Source of the DNA: Uliginosibacterium paludis
Lineage (GTDB): Bacteria > Pseudomonadota > Gammaproteobacteria > Burkholderiales > Rhodocyclaceae
Length of the DNA: 64,000 bases
Assembly: GCF_039631355.1 (NCBI RefSeq)
Contig: NZ_JBDIVF010000001.1
Location: 806,001-870,000, forward strand
Direction of reading: 5' to 3'
The position numbers and the translations under genes were made by a program. The notes beneath the pieces were generated by a model. The model had not been told where the DNA came from. It saw nothing but the letters and a program-made list of their open reading frames with translations, and did no database searches. Below are positions 52,070 through 61,546 of the stretch, in pieces. How positions within the stretch are numbered: the stretch's first letter is position 1; every line of letters begins with the position of its first letter.

Positions 52070-52939
52070 TTGACACTCACTTCTTTGCTCCCGCCGCTGT
52101 TCCGCCTGCTGGGCCGCTGCTCGCTGGCCTCCCTGCACCGCTTCGGGGCTTGGGCGGGGCTTGCCACCTACTGGCTTTCTCCGCGCTACCGGCATCGCCT
52201 GCAGGAGAACATGGCACGCGGGTTGGGCCGTACGCCCACGCGTGCCGAACTGCATGCCAACGCAGCCGAAACCGGCCGCATGATGCTCGAACTGCCTTTC
52301 ATCTGGCAGCGGCCGTTCGAAGACATCCAGGCACATATCCTCGAACTCGTCGGCTGGGAGAAAGTGCATCAGATGCTCGCCGAGGGTGATGCAATGATCG
52401 CCCTCACGCCCCACATGGGCTGCTTCGAAATCACCTCGCTGCACGCCGGCACCTTCATGCCGATGACCATCCTCTACCGGCCACCCAAGCAGGCCGGTAT
52501 CGAACCGATCCTGCGTGCCGGACGCACCCGCGGTCAGCTGAGTCTCGCGCCGGCCGACCTCTCCGGCGTGCGCAGCATCATCAAGGGCCTGCGCCAGGGC
52601 GTCTCCACCGGACTGCTGCCGGATCAGGCTCCCGGCAAGGGCGAAGGCATCTGGTTGCCCTTCTTCGGCAAGCCGGCTTACACGATGACGCTCGCCGCCC
52701 GCCTCTCGGAAGTGAAGAAGACCCGCGTGCTCCTGTTCTGGGGCGAACGGGTGAGCGGACGCGGCTGGCGCCTGCACTGCTTCGAGCCGGAGGAGGCCAT
52801 TACCGGCACGCTGGAAGAGCGCGCCGCCGCCATCAATCGCGCGCTGGAAGCCCTCATCCTGCGCTGTCCGACCCAGTACCTCTGGGGCTACAACCGCTAC
52901 AAGACTCCGGCGGGTGCCAATCCGCCGCCTGCGCAATGA
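52070..52939 (+). CDS. LpxL/HtrB-family lipid A acyltransferase
   Basis: About 289 aa from a TTG, chosen because a plus-strand TATAAT lies at 52037 and the family starts near LLPPLFRLLGRCSLASLHRFG; an ATG at 52028 is possible. Motifs: catalytic HMGCFEIT (H-x4-D/E), ALTPHMG, LLPDQAPGKGEGIWLPFFGKPAYT, and C-terminal PTQYLWGYNRYK. Transfers secondary acyl chains to lipid A or a related acceptor. Coupled to a second copy. Confidence 0.88.
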   Translation: MTLTSLLPPLFRLLGRCSLASLHRFGAWAGLATYWLSPRYRHRLQENMARGLGRTPTRAELHANAAETGRMMLELPFIWQRPFEDIQAHILELVGWEKVHQMLAEGDAMIALTPHMGCFEITSLHAGTFMPMTILYRPPKQAGIEPILRAGRTRGQLSLAPADLSGVRSIIKGLRQGVSTGLLPDQAPGKGEGIWLPFFGKPAYTMTLAARLSEVKKTRVLLFWGERVSGRGWRLHCFEPEEAITGTLEERAAAINRALEALILRCPTQYLWGYNRYKTPAGANPPPAQ

Positions 52940-53817
52940 CTGTTCTGACCCGAATCTTTCTCGCCGGCCTGTGGTGCTTCCACTGGCTGCCGCTTCCCGT
53001 TCAGGCCTTTTTCGGCTGGATGCTGGGGCATCTGCTGTATCTCGCTGTCGTGCCGCGGCGGCGCGTGCTGCTGACCAACCTGCGCCTGTGCTTCCCGGAA
53101 AAACCCGAGGCCGAGCGCCGGAAGCTTGCGCGCGCAGTCTGTGTGGCTGTCACCCGCTCGATGCTTGAGCGGGGCGTGTTGTGGTGGGCCTCCGAAACCC
53201 GCATCCGTCGTCTCGTCGAGCTGAACGGCGTCGAGACCATCCGGCGGCTTCATGCCGAGGGCAAGGCCGTCGTGATGCTGGTGCCGCATTTCGTGGGGCT
53301 CGACATGGCGGGCAGCCGCATGGCGATGGAGATGGACTGTGTCAGCATGTATTCCGCCCAGAACGACAAGCTCATCGAGAAGATGCTGCTGCATGGCCGT
53401 ACGCGTTTCGGCTCGCAGGAGCTGCTCTCGCGGCAGGACGGCATTCGCGGTGCAGTGAAGGCCATGAAACGCGGTCGCCCCTTCTACTATCTGCCGGACC
53501 TCGACTTCGGCCCGAAGGAGTCCATCTTCGTGCCGTTCTTCGGCATCCAGACCGCCACCGTACCCGGCCTGCCCCGCATCGCGCGGCTGGCAGACGCGGC
53601 CGTCGTCCCGCTGGTCGTGCGGATGAAGCCCTGGGGCCAGGGCTACGTCGGTGAATTCCAGCCCCCCTGGAACAACTTCCCGACCGACAATGTCGAGGCA
53701 GACACCGCCCGCATGAATGCCTGGATCGAAGCCGAGGTGCGCAAGCTGCCCGAGCAGTACTACTGGGTGCACAAGCGCTTCAAGACACGGCCTGCCGGCG
53801 AGGCAAAGTTTTACTAA
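52936..53817 (+). CDS. Second LpxL/LpxM-family acyltransferase
   Basis: 293 aa, ATGA overlap with the first acyltransferase. N-terminal membrane segment (LAGLWCFHWLPLPVQAFFGWMLGHLLYLAVV), catalytic HFVGLDMAG (classical H-x4-D), YLPDLDFGPKESIFVPFFG and LPEQYYWVHKRFKTRP. The pair probably adds the two secondary acyl chains of lipid A; which position each fills cannot be told. Confidence 0.93.
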   Translation: MTVLTRIFLAGLWCFHWLPLPVQAFFGWMLGHLLYLAVVPRRRVLLTNLRLCFPEKPEAERRKLARAVCVAVTRSMLERGVLWWASETRIRRLVELNGVETIRRLHAEGKAVVMLVPHFVGLDMAGSRMAMEMDCVSMYSAQNDKLIEKMLLHGRTRFGSQELLSRQDGIRGAVKAMKRGRPFYYLPDLDFGPKESIFVPFFGIQTATVPGLPRIARLADAAVVPLVVRMKPWGQGYVGEFQPPWNNFPTDNVEADTARMNAWIEAEVRKLPEQYYWVHKRFKTRPAGEAKFY

Positions 53818-53866
53818 TGTGCAGGGCAAACGGCGCCGCCGGCTCCCGAAGCAGGATAATCAGGAC

Positions 53867-54697
53867 ATGAAGCTCAACTTCACGAAAATGCAGGGACTGG
53901 GCAATGACTTCGTCGTCATCGATGCGATCAGCCAGACCGTCGAGATGACGCCCGCCCTGGCGCGGCGCCTGGGCGACCGTCGCTTCGGCGTCGGCTGCGA
54001 CCAGATCCTGATCGTTGAACGCCCGAGCGGTGAAAACATCGATTTCCGCTACCGGATCTTCAATTCCGATGGCTCCGAAGTCGAGCAGTGTGGCAACGGT
54101 GCGCGCTGCTTCGTGCGCTTCGTGGTCGACCACAAGCTGACCACCAAGCACGAGATCCGCGTCGAAACAAAGTCGGGTGTCATCACGCCGCGCCTGGTCG
54201 ATAACGGCCTCGTGACGGTCGACATGGGCGTGCCGGTCTTTGAGCCCGCGCGCATCCCCTTTGTTTCGGAGAGCGATGCAGCCGTCCAGCCGCTGGCACT
54301 CGCCGGCGAAACGATCGAAATCAGTGCGGTCTCGATGGGCAACCCTCACGCCGTCCAGGTCGTCGCGAACGTCGACAGCGCCCCGGTCGAACAGCAGGGA
54401 CCGCTCATCGAGCACCATCCCCGCTTTCCTGCCCGGGTCAATGCCGGCTTCATGCAGATCGTGGACGAACACGCGATCCGCCTGCGCGTGTTCGAACGCG
54501 GAGCGGGCGAAACCCTGGCCTGCGGCACGGGCGCCTGTGCGGCGGTCGTTGCCGGTATCCGGCGCGGCCTGCTCCACTCACCGGTGCGCGTCGAAACGCG
54601 GGGCGGCGAACTGTCGATCGCCTGGCGCGGACCGGGAACGTCCGTTCTGATGACCGGCCCCGCCGTCAGCGTTTTCGAAGGCAGTCTTGACCTCTGA
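53867..54697 (+). CDS. dapF: Diaminopimelate epimerase
   Basis: 276 aa starting MKLNFTKMQGLGNDFVVID. The two catalytic cysteines are in EQCGNGARCFVRF and ETLACGTGACAAVVAG. Converts LL- to meso-diaminopimelate for lysine and peptidoglycan. Heads the conserved dapF-DUF484-xerC group. Confidence 0.98.
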   Translation: MKLNFTKMQGLGNDFVVIDAISQTVEMTPALARRLGDRRFGVGCDQILIVERPSGENIDFRYRIFNSDGSEVEQCGNGARCFVRFVVDHKLTTKHEIRVETKSGVITPRLVDNGLVTVDMGVPVFEPARIPFVSESDAAVQPLALAGETIEISAVSMGNPHAVQVVANVDSAPVEQQGPLIEHHPRFPARVNAGFMQIVDEHAIRLRVFERGAGETLACGTGACAAVVAGIRRGLLHSPVRVETRGGELSIAWRGPGTSVLMTGPAVSVFEGSLDL

Positions 54698-54709
54698 ACC
54701 CGGACATCC

Positions 54710-55366
54710 ATGACCATGACCCCGCAAGACATCGTCGACTTCCTCAGTCAGCAACCCGAATTCTTCGTCGACCATCCCGAGCTGCTCAGCACGCTGACCG
54801 TGCCGCATCCGCTGTCGGGCCAGGCCATCTCGCTGACCGAACGCCAGCTGCTGAACCTGCGCGAAAAACTCGGCCAGGTCCAGGGCAAGCTGGCCGAGCT
54901 GGTCAGCTTCGGCGAGGAAAACGACGTGATTGCCGAGCGGGTGCACCGGCTCACGCTGTCGCTGATGACCGCCCCCGAGTTCGAGTCGGTCAATTTCGCG
55001 ATCTACAACCACCTGCAGGAGGACTTCGCGGTGCCGCATGTGGCGCTGCGGATCTGGAACAGCATCCTGAAGCGTCCGCTACCCGAGTTCATCGAGGTCT
55101 CGGAGGAGCTGCGCTTCTATGCAGCCGACCTGCGCCATCCCTACTGCGGGCCGGCCCAGAATGAGGAAGTGCTGGCCTGGTTCGGCGAGTCCGCCAGCCA
55201 GTTGCGCTCGATGGCACTGATTCCCCTGCGGCGCGATGCGCAGATTTTCGGCATGCTCGCACTGGGTAGCGAAGATCCCGAGCGCTTCTTCCCCGAGATG
55301 GGAACGCTGTATGTCGAACGCATAGGCGACCTCGTCAGTGCCGCGGTACTCAGACATATCGGCTGA
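54710..55366 (+). CDS. DUF484 family protein
   Basis: 218 aa. N-terminal DIVDFLSQQPEFFVDHPELLSTLTVPHP is the DUF484 signature; a GAF-like domain follows (EEVLAWFGESASQLRSMALIPLRRDAQIFGMLALGSEDPERF). Always found next to xerC in proteobacteria; function unknown. It starts 12 nt after dapF and abuts xerC. Confidence 0.94.
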   Translation: MTMTPQDIVDFLSQQPEFFVDHPELLSTLTVPHPLSGQAISLTERQLLNLREKLGQVQGKLAELVSFGEENDVIAERVHRLTLSLMTAPEFESVNFAIYNHLQEDFAVPHVALRIWNSILKRPLPEFIEVSEELRFYAADLRHPYCGPAQNEEVLAWFGESASQLRSMALIPLRRDAQIFGMLALGSEDPERFFPEMGTLYVERIGDLVSAAVLRHIG

Positions 55367-55372
55367 GTGCGC

Positions 55373-56305
55373 ATGAAGCCCGCCAGGACCGATCCGGCCG
55401 CAGCAAGACCTGAAGTCAGCCTGCCTGACGAGGTCCTCGCCTGGCTCGATTTCCTCACTCATCAAAAGCGCAGCAGCCCGCACACGCTGGTCAGTTATCG
55501 ACGCGACCTCGCCAAGCTGGTGAGCCTGTGCGCCGGTCGGCCGCTGCAGCAGATCACCGCCGCAGACATCCGCCGCTTTTCGGCCCAGTTGCATCGGAGC
55601 GGGCTGGAAGCGCGCTCGATCGCCCGAACGCTCTCCGCCTGGCGCAGCTGCTTTCGATGGCTGCTGGCACGCGAGCGGGTGAGCAGCAATCCGGTGGCCG
55701 GCATCCGCCCGCCCCGTGCGGGCAAACCGCTGCCCCGCGCCCTGTCGGTTGATGCAGCAAGCGCCCTGCTCGACTCGCAAGCCGAAGATCTGCTCGAGCA
55801 GCGTGATCTGGCGATGTTCGAACTGCTGTACTCCTCGGGACTGCGCCTTGCCGAGCTCGCCGGGCTCGATCTGGCGGGCACCTACAGCATCCGCGAAGGC
55901 GAAGTCACTGTTTTCGGCAAGCGCGGCAAGACACGGCGCGTGCCGGTTGGCGGCAAGGCCCTCGAAGCCCTGCAGGCCTGGCTCGGTGTGCGCGCCACGA
56001 TTGCTGCGCCCGGCGAAACCGCACTGTTCGTGAGCCAGCGAGGCAATCGCCTCTCGCACGGCACGATCCGGGCAAGGCTGGCGCGCTGGGCACGCGAGAA
56101 AGGCATGGCGCAGCACGTGCATCCGCACATGCTTCGCCACAGCTTCGCCTCGCATATGCTGCAGTCATCCGGAGACCTGCGCGCCGTTCAGGAACTGCTG
56201 GGCCACGCGAGCATCCGCAGCACCCAGGTCTATACCCATCTCGATTTCCAGCATCTCGCGAAGATCTACGACGCGGCCCATCCGCGCGCGAGGAAGAAGG
56301 ACTGA
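55373..56305 (+). CDS. xerC: Tyrosine recombinase XerC
   Basis: 310 aa (GTG at 55367 also possible). SAM-like N-domain (FLTHQKRSSPHTLVSYRRDLAKL), catalytic Arg in YSSGLRLAELAGL, Lys in GKRGKTRRVP, HMLRHSFASHML, and GHASIRSTQVYTHLDFQHLAKIYD with the nucleophile Tyr. Resolves chromosome dimers at dif with XerD. Confidence 0.96.
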   Translation: MKPARTDPAAARPEVSLPDEVLAWLDFLTHQKRSSPHTLVSYRRDLAKLVSLCAGRPLQQITAADIRRFSAQLHRSGLEARSIARTLSAWRSCFRWLLARERVSSNPVAGIRPPRAGKPLPRALSVDAASALLDSQAEDLLEQRDLAMFELLYSSGLRLAELAGLDLAGTYSIREGEVTVFGKRGKTRRVPVGGKALEALQAWLGVRATIAAPGETALFVSQRGNRLSHGTIRARLARWAREKGMAQHVHPHMLRHSFASHMLQSSGDLRAVQELLGHASIRSTQVYTHLDFQHLAKIYDAAHPRARKKD

Positions 56306-56316
56306 ATGGCGAGCGC

Positions 56317-56823
56317 TCAGGCCTCGCCTGGCGCCTGCCCGCCCATGACCGCCAGCCAGGTAGCCTGCAGCACGCGGGCATCGACGCTCGCCCGGTGCCG
56401 CTGGACCTGCATCGAGCCCTCCACCTCGGCACGCACCTCGTTCCAGAGACGGGCCTCGACCATCGGCGTGATCCGCACCAGGTGCTCGACGCGGTAAGTG
56501 GCAGGCACCCCCGCCGCCTCGTGCAGGGTCGCCAGCCATGAGTAGTCATGCGCCCAGGCGTCGGAATAGATGGTGCTGCGCCCGAGCAGGGTATTGAGCC
56601 GGATGGCCACGGAGAGCGGCGGCAGGCCGTTTTCGGCGAGCATCTGGCGCGAAATGCCATGAACCGCTTCCGCCTGCGGGTCCCAGTGCGTCCAGCTCGA
56701 AACCGGCTGGATCAGCGCACAGTAACTGCGTCCGTCCGAGAGGGCGCACCCCACTTCAATGGGATAGCTGCCCGGACCGAAACCGGATGCCTCGATATCG
56801 ATGATGGCCGGCGGTTGCAGCAT
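56317..56823 (-). CDS. DnaQ-like 3'-5' exonuclease domain protein
   Basis: 168 aa from the ATG at 56823. The ExoI motif is IIDIEASGFGPGSYPIEVGCAL with the metal Asp and Glu; ExoII lies around TIYSDAWAHDYSWLATLHEA; a late HRASVDARVLQATWL may be ExoIII. Small stand-alone DEDD nucleases of this type are common. Substrate unknown. Convergent with xerC. Confidence 0.8.
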   Translation of the reverse strand: MLQPPAIIDIEASGFGPGSYPIEVGCALSDGRSYCALIQPVSSWTHWDPQAEAVHGISRQMLAENGLPPLSVAIRLNTLLGRSTIYSDAWAHDYSWLATLHEAAGVPATYRVEHLVRITPMVEARLWNEVRAEVEGSMQVQRHRASVDARVLQATWLAVMGGQAPGEA

Positions 56824-56941
56824 GGAGAGATTTCCATGAAATGAATGCGGATAATGTAGCCTGACTTGCGGCAGCCACCCAAGCACGGCGGCTTTCCGCT
56901 AGCATTCGCACCCTTTCAGACAGTTTTGCGCAGGAATCCAC

Positions 56942-58132
56942 ATGGCCGAACTCATTCTCGCTCCCGGCAAGGAGCGCTCCGTCATGCGCCGCCATCCCTG
57001 GATCTTTGCCGGCTCGGTCGCCAAACTCGCCGGCCGCTCGAAGCCCGGTGACACGGTCGAGGTCTATAACGAGCGCGGCCAGCTGATGGGGCGGGCGGCG
57101 TATTCGCCCGAGTCCCAGATCCGTGCCCGCATGTGGAGCTTCGACGCCGAGGAGTCGATCGACCACGGCTTCTTCAAGCGCCGCGTGGCGGCCTGCGTGG
57201 CGCGCCGCGCTGCCCACCCGCAGCTCGCGGGGCAGGATGGCTTGCGCCTGATCCATGGCGAGTCGGATGGCCTGCCCGGCGTGATTGCGGACCGCTTCGG
57301 CAAGGTGGTGGTGCTGCAGATCACCAGCGCGGGCGGCGAGAAATGGCGCGACGCGATCGTCGCCGGGCTGGTTCAGGCCACCGGCTGCGTCTGCGTCTAT
57401 GAGCGTTCGGATTCGGACGTGCGCAAGCTCGAAGGGCTGGAGCCGCGTACCGGCGTGGTGTATGGCGAACTCCCGACCGGGCCGCTGACCATTCGTGAGA
57501 ACGGCGTAACGATGGAAGTGGATGTGGTCAGCGGCCACAAGACCGGCTTCTACCTCGACCAGCGGGACAACCGCCTGCTCACCGGCCAGCTCTCCGCAGG
57601 CCGCGCCGTGCTCAACTGCTTCTGCTACACCGCCGGCTTCTCGCTGCAGGCGCTGGCGGGCGGGGCGACCAGCACCTTGTCCATCGACTCCTCCGGCCCG
57701 GCGCTGGAAACCGCGAAGCGCAATCTGGCGCTGAATCCGCAGCTCGACGCTGCACGTGCCGAATGGTGGGAGGCCGACGTATTCGAGGCCCTGCGCAAGC
57801 TGCGCAGCGACGGTCGCAAGTTCGACCTGATCGTGCTTGATCCGCCCAAGTTCGCCCCCTCGGCGGCGCACGCCCAGCGCGCCGCCCGCGCCTACAAGGA
57901 CATCAACATCCTCGGCTTCCGCCTGCTCAATCCGGGCGGCATCCTGATGACCTATTCGTGCTCTGGCGGCATCGGCCAGGAACTGTTCCAGCAGATCGTC
58001 GCGGGAGCTGCGGTGGATGCCGGCGTCGATGCTCGAATCATCCATCGCCTCTCGGCCGGCGCGGATCACCCGATCGGCCTCGCCGTACCCGAAGGCGAGT
58101 ACCTCAAGGGACTCGCCTGCCAGATCGACTGA
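56942..58132 (+). CDS. rlmI: Class I SAM-dependent rRNA methyltransferase, RlmI family
   Basis: 396 aa. N-terminal PUA domain (LILAPGKERSVMRRHPWIFAGSVAKLAGRSKPGD), the EEHD-like middle domain, then the Rossmann methyltransferase: GFYLDQRDNRLLTGQL, VLNCFCYTAGFSLQALAGGA, LIVLDPPKFAPS, and the catalytic Cys in TYSCSGGIGQELF. Expected to make m5C1962 in 23S rRNA. Confidence 0.92.
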   Translation: MAELILAPGKERSVMRRHPWIFAGSVAKLAGRSKPGDTVEVYNERGQLMGRAAYSPESQIRARMWSFDAEESIDHGFFKRRVAACVARRAAHPQLAGQDGLRLIHGESDGLPGVIADRFGKVVVLQITSAGGEKWRDAIVAGLVQATGCVCVYERSDSDVRKLEGLEPRTGVVYGELPTGPLTIRENGVTMEVDVVSGHKTGFYLDQRDNRLLTGQLSAGRAVLNCFCYTAGFSLQALAGGATSTLSIDSSGPALETAKRNLALNPQLDAARAEWWEADVFEALRKLRSDGRKFDLIVLDPPKFAPSAAHAQRAARAYKDINILGFRLLNPGGILMTYSCSGGIGQELFQQIVAGAAVDAGVDARIIHRLSAGADHPIGLAVPEGEYLKGLACQID

Positions 58133-58142
58133 GCCAGACGGC

Positions 58143-59114
58143 TCAGCTCAGCCCCTGCACGGCAGCCAGAACCTCTTCCACCGGAATGTCATTCACATCC
58201 AGCGAAGCCGGCTGCAGCAGGCGATAGGGTACGCCCCAGGGATGCCAGCGCTCGGCGTCCGACTTGCCGAAGAGGCAGACGATCGGTTTGCCGAGCGCCG
58301 CCGCCAGATGCATGTGACCACCATCCGAGCACAGCACCTGCGAGCAGGCCGCCAGCCCCCCGATCAGGCCCGCCAGCGTATGCGACTTCATCGGCACCAG
58401 CGGCAGATCCGGGCAGGCATCGAGAATCTGCTGCGCCTTCGCGTCGTCACCGGGATGCAGCGGATTGTCCGAAGCGCCCGGCGCCCAGAACAGCCCGAAG
58501 CGCAAAGCCGGATCCAGTGCATGAAGCTTCCGGATCAACTCGATGAAACGCTCGATCGGCCAGCGCTGTGAAGGCTTCCGCGCACTGATGTGAATGCCCA
58601 GCACCCGCCCCTCGCCAAGCTTTACGCGCGCGTCCGCCAGCAGGGATGCATGCGGTACGATCTCCGCAGCAGGCAGGCGGGTGTGCGGCAAACCCAGTTC
58701 GCGCAGGAAGTTCGCCGTCCGCAAGGCTTCATGCAGCCCGACCGGATCGGGCGCGACGTCATCCTGTGCCAGCACCCGTTTAGCGCCGACGAGCCATGCC
58801 ATGCGGCGCGCGCTGGCCTGCGTGCCCCCTGCGGGCAGAAGCACCAGATCAATCCCGAGTCGCCGCAATTGCCAGAGCTGACGCAGGCGCGCAGCCATGG
58901 CGCCCCAGCTGCTCTCGCCGGAAGCCAGATGCTTGGCCTTGGTGTAACGGAACACCGCATCGAGATCGCGGTTATCGTGCAGCACCTCCGCGTTGTAGGA
59001 GGTCACCAGCGCGCCAATCCAGGCCTTCGGCCAGGACTCCCGCAAACGACGGATCATCGGCAGCGTACAGACGAGGTCGCCGATATTGTCACGACGGATG
59101 ACGAGGATCTTCAC
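58143..59114 (-). CDS. Glycosyltransferase family 9 (heptosyltransferase-like)
   Basis: 323 aa. KILVIRRDNIGDLVCTLPMIRRLRESWPKAWIGALV is the GT9 N-terminal signature. The C-terminal nucleotide-sugar site includes VLCSDGGHMHLAAALGKPIVCLFGKSDAERWHPWG. Probably adds heptose or another sugar to LPS core. It overlaps the O-antigen ligase gene by 4 nt. Confidence 0.92.
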   Translation of the reverse strand: MKILVIRRDNIGDLVCTLPMIRRLRESWPKAWIGALVTSYNAEVLHDNRDLDAVFRYTKAKHLASGESSWGAMAARLRQLWQLRRLGIDLVLLPAGGTQASARRMAWLVGAKRVLAQDDVAPDPVGLHEALRTANFLRELGLPHTRLPAAEIVPHASLLADARVKLGEGRVLGIHISARKPSQRWPIERFIELIRKLHALDPALRFGLFWAPGASDNPLHPGDDAKAQQILDACPDLPLVPMKSHTLAGLIGGLAACSQVLCSDGGHMHLAAALGKPIVCLFGKSDAERWHPWGVPYRLLQPASLDVNDIPVEEVLAAVQGLS

Positions 59115-60364
59115 GCGGCGGACCTGCTCCGCTGCGGCGCGCCGGACAACAGCAAACCCAGGCAGATCATCGCCAGCATGCCGTGCTCATGATGCAGCGT
59201 CGTGTTGAAGAGTCCTCCGACAAATACCACCGTGAAGCCCGCCAGCCCGGCGCCCCAGGCCAGACGCGCCAGCTCGCTGCCCTGATCGCCCGGCAAACGG
59301 CGAATCAATGCGGCAAGCCAGCTCACGCCCAGTACTGCAAGGATACCGATCCCGAGCAGCCCCCGTTCGGCCAGCGTATTCGCATAGATGCCATGTGCAT
59401 GATCGGCAAAGAAGTAGTCCTGCCGTTCGAAAGGCTCCCCACGGGCGCGTACCCATCCCTCGAGCATCTCCGGCGACACCGCGCGGAAGTTGGCGGGGCC
59501 GACACCCGTCAGGGGAAACTGCCGCGCCATTTCGGTTGCGGTGTGGAATGCCTGGAGGCGGAATGAAGAAAGATGGCCTTGCTCGACGCCTTCCACAGTT
59601 TTCTGCAACAGCGTCTGATTGTTCTTGCTTCCGGTCAGCTCGCTGGTCAGCCACTGGGTTCCCGCCCCGAAAACCACCGCTGCCACACAGACGGCCGCGA
59701 AAGTGCGCAGGCGCATCCCGCCCAGCAAGAGCACGCAGGGCAACACACCCAGCAGATAGGCCACCAGTGCACCGCGGCTGGCAAACCCGATCATGACGCC
59801 CAGCATCAACAGGGCCGCCACCAGACCGATGCGGCACTCGCGATGCTGATGAAGACGGCCGGATACCGCAGCCAGCGCGGCAGCCAGAATTGCTATGCCA
59901 GCGCCATAAAGCGCGGAATGATTCACATGGCCCACAGAATTGAGTTGCAGCCAGATCCGCTTCGGCTCGGTCGCCAGCACCCAGTAGCCGTGCAGCACCC
60001 CCGCCAGCGTTGCGCCGATCAGACAGTAGATAAGCAGGCGGACCTGACGGGCATCAAGACGACTGCGCGCCAGGATCCAGCCCAGCGACACATAGCCGGC
60101 GATATCACCAAGTTCCTTCCATTGCGGGGTGTAGGCCGTATTGAGCAGGCTCGCCAGCGGCACCAGGAACAGGCCGGCGAACAGGCAGTCCCACGGGAGC
60201 GCGAGCGTTCCGAAGTCACGCCTGCGCAGGCTGTTGCCCAGCCACAACAACAGGAACAGTGCCCAGAAAATGTTCTTGGGCGCTTCGACCAGAGGCAGCG
60301 CAATCGCGAACAGGCACAGGAGAATGAACTCGAATCTGTCGAGACGACGTTCGGAAGCGGGCAT
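59111..60364 (-). CDS. O-antigen ligase family membrane protein
   Basis: 417 aa with about 10-12 hydrophobic segments. A long periplasmic loop contains GPANFRAVSPEMLEGWVRARGEPFERQDYFFADHAHGIYANTLAERGLLG, where the conserved His and the HxxY-like pattern of the Wzy_C domain lie. Attaches or polymerises glycan in the periplasm. Located between two GT9 genes. Confidence 0.9.
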   Translation of the reverse strand: MPASERRLDRFEFILLCLFAIALPLVEAPKNIFWALFLLLWLGNSLRRRDFGTLALPWDCLFAGLFLVPLASLLNTAYTPQWKELGDIAGYVSLGWILARSRLDARQVRLLIYCLIGATLAGVLHGYWVLATEPKRIWLQLNSVGHVNHSALYGAGIAILAAALAAVSGRLHQHRECRIGLVAALLMLGVMIGFASRGALVAYLLGVLPCVLLLGGMRLRTFAAVCVAAVVFGAGTQWLTSELTGSKNNQTLLQKTVEGVEQGHLSSFRLQAFHTATEMARQFPLTGVGPANFRAVSPEMLEGWVRARGEPFERQDYFFADHAHGIYANTLAERGLLGIGILAVLGVSWLAALIRRLPGDQGSELARLAWGAGLAGFTVVFVGGLFNTTLHHEHGMLAMICLGLLLSGAPQRSRSAA

Positions 60365-60484
60365 GAGCAGGCTCGGCGAGAAAACGGTCAGGCCGCATGA
60401 TACCGCAGGGGTTCAGTACAATCGGGACCTTTGATCTTCTTCGCGGCCGCGTCGCCACCCTGCGTGCTGCGCACCGGAACCCCC

Positions 60485-61504
60485 ATGAAAATCCTCATCC
60501 TGAAGCGTGACAAGCTCGGCGACATGCTCCTCACGACGCCCATGTTCGCCCTGCTTCGCCAGCAGTTTCCCGACGCCCGGATCGACGTGCTGGCCAACAC
60601 CTACAACGCCTGGGTGATCGACGGCAACAGCGACGTGAGCCGCGTATGGTCCTACCAGCGCGTCAAGGAAGGCGGGCGCATCCACTGGCGTGCGGCCCTC
60701 CTGCAAGCTCGCCAGACCCTGGCCCTGCGTGCGGAGGAATATGACTGGATCATCGTGGCAAACGGTGACGCATCGCATCGCGCCATCAAGCGCGCCGTCT
60801 GGCTTGGCGGGCGCCAGGTGGTCTCCTACGTCGACGCAAGGAACACTCACCGCCGGGTGACCCATCCGCTCGAGATCCCGAAGCGGATCCACGAGGCCAG
60901 ACGGATGGCAAACCTGCTCACGCCCCTGGGCGTGACGCTGCCCGACACGCTGCCGCCGCTGCGCTTTCATCTGCCGGCCGATGCACAGGCTTTCGCCACG
61001 ACCTGGCTGGCGGAACAAGGCCTTGCCCCCGGCGGCTACATCACGCTGGGTCTCGGCGCACGCCGGGCCAAGAAGCAGCCGACGACAGAGCAGATCCTGC
61101 GCTGGACGCAGCACTTCAACGACGCCTGGGGACTGAAGACTGTATTCATGTGGACGCCCGGCAAGAGCGACAACCCGATGTATCCGGGCGACGATGAAAC
61201 CGCACAGCCGGTGCTCGACGCAAACCGGCCCTGGATCGTGCCCTTCCGTGGTCCGCTCAAGCCGGCCCTCGGATTGATTTTCAATGGACGGACCAGTCTC
61301 TTTCCCGACAGCGGCCTGATGCACTTTGCAGCCGCCAGCCCCGGAGGCGTGCTGGGCTTCTTTGCTGAAACAGATGTCTCGCCCCCACCGGACCAGTGGG
61401 GGCCGATCGGCCCGAAGGCGGACTGGCTCGAAGCGCCCAAGGCTGTCTCGGAGTTGGGTGACGAACTCGTGCTCGCCCGCGTCGAAGCGCTGTTGCAGAA
61501 ATGA
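60485..61504 (+). CDS. Glycosyltransferase family 9 (heptosyltransferase-like)
   Basis: 339 aa from the ATG at 60485: MKILILKRDKLGDMLLTTPMFALLRQQFPDARIDVLANTYNAWVI. Nucleotide-sugar site near RTSLFPDSGLMHFAAASPGGVLGFFAETDVSPPPDQWGPIG. Second GT9 enzyme of the cluster, divergent from the ligase gene. Acceptor unknown; LPS core most likely. Confidence 0.92.
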   Translation: MKILILKRDKLGDMLLTTPMFALLRQQFPDARIDVLANTYNAWVIDGNSDVSRVWSYQRVKEGGRIHWRAALLQARQTLALRAEEYDWIIVANGDASHRAIKRAVWLGGRQVVSYVDARNTHRRVTHPLEIPKRIHEARRMANLLTPLGVTLPDTLPPLRFHLPADAQAFATTWLAEQGLAPGGYITLGLGARRAKKQPTTEQILRWTQHFNDAWGLKTVFMWTPGKSDNPMYPGDDETAQPVLDANRPWIVPFRGPLKPALGLIFNGRTSLFPDSGLMHFAAASPGGVLGFFAETDVSPPPDQWGPIGPKADWLEAPKAVSELGDELVLARVEALLQK

Positions 61505-61530
61505 CAGGGGCCGCCCGAGGGCGGCCCCTG
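61505..61530. terminator. Strong hairpin between convergent genes
   Basis: CAGGGGCCGCCC-GA-GGGCGGCCCCTG: a perfect 12-bp stem with a 2-nt centre, straight after the GT9 stop. No T-run, so a Rho-independent role is uncertain. Confidence 0.5.
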
Positions 61531-61546
61531 CCGGCCAAAGAAACGC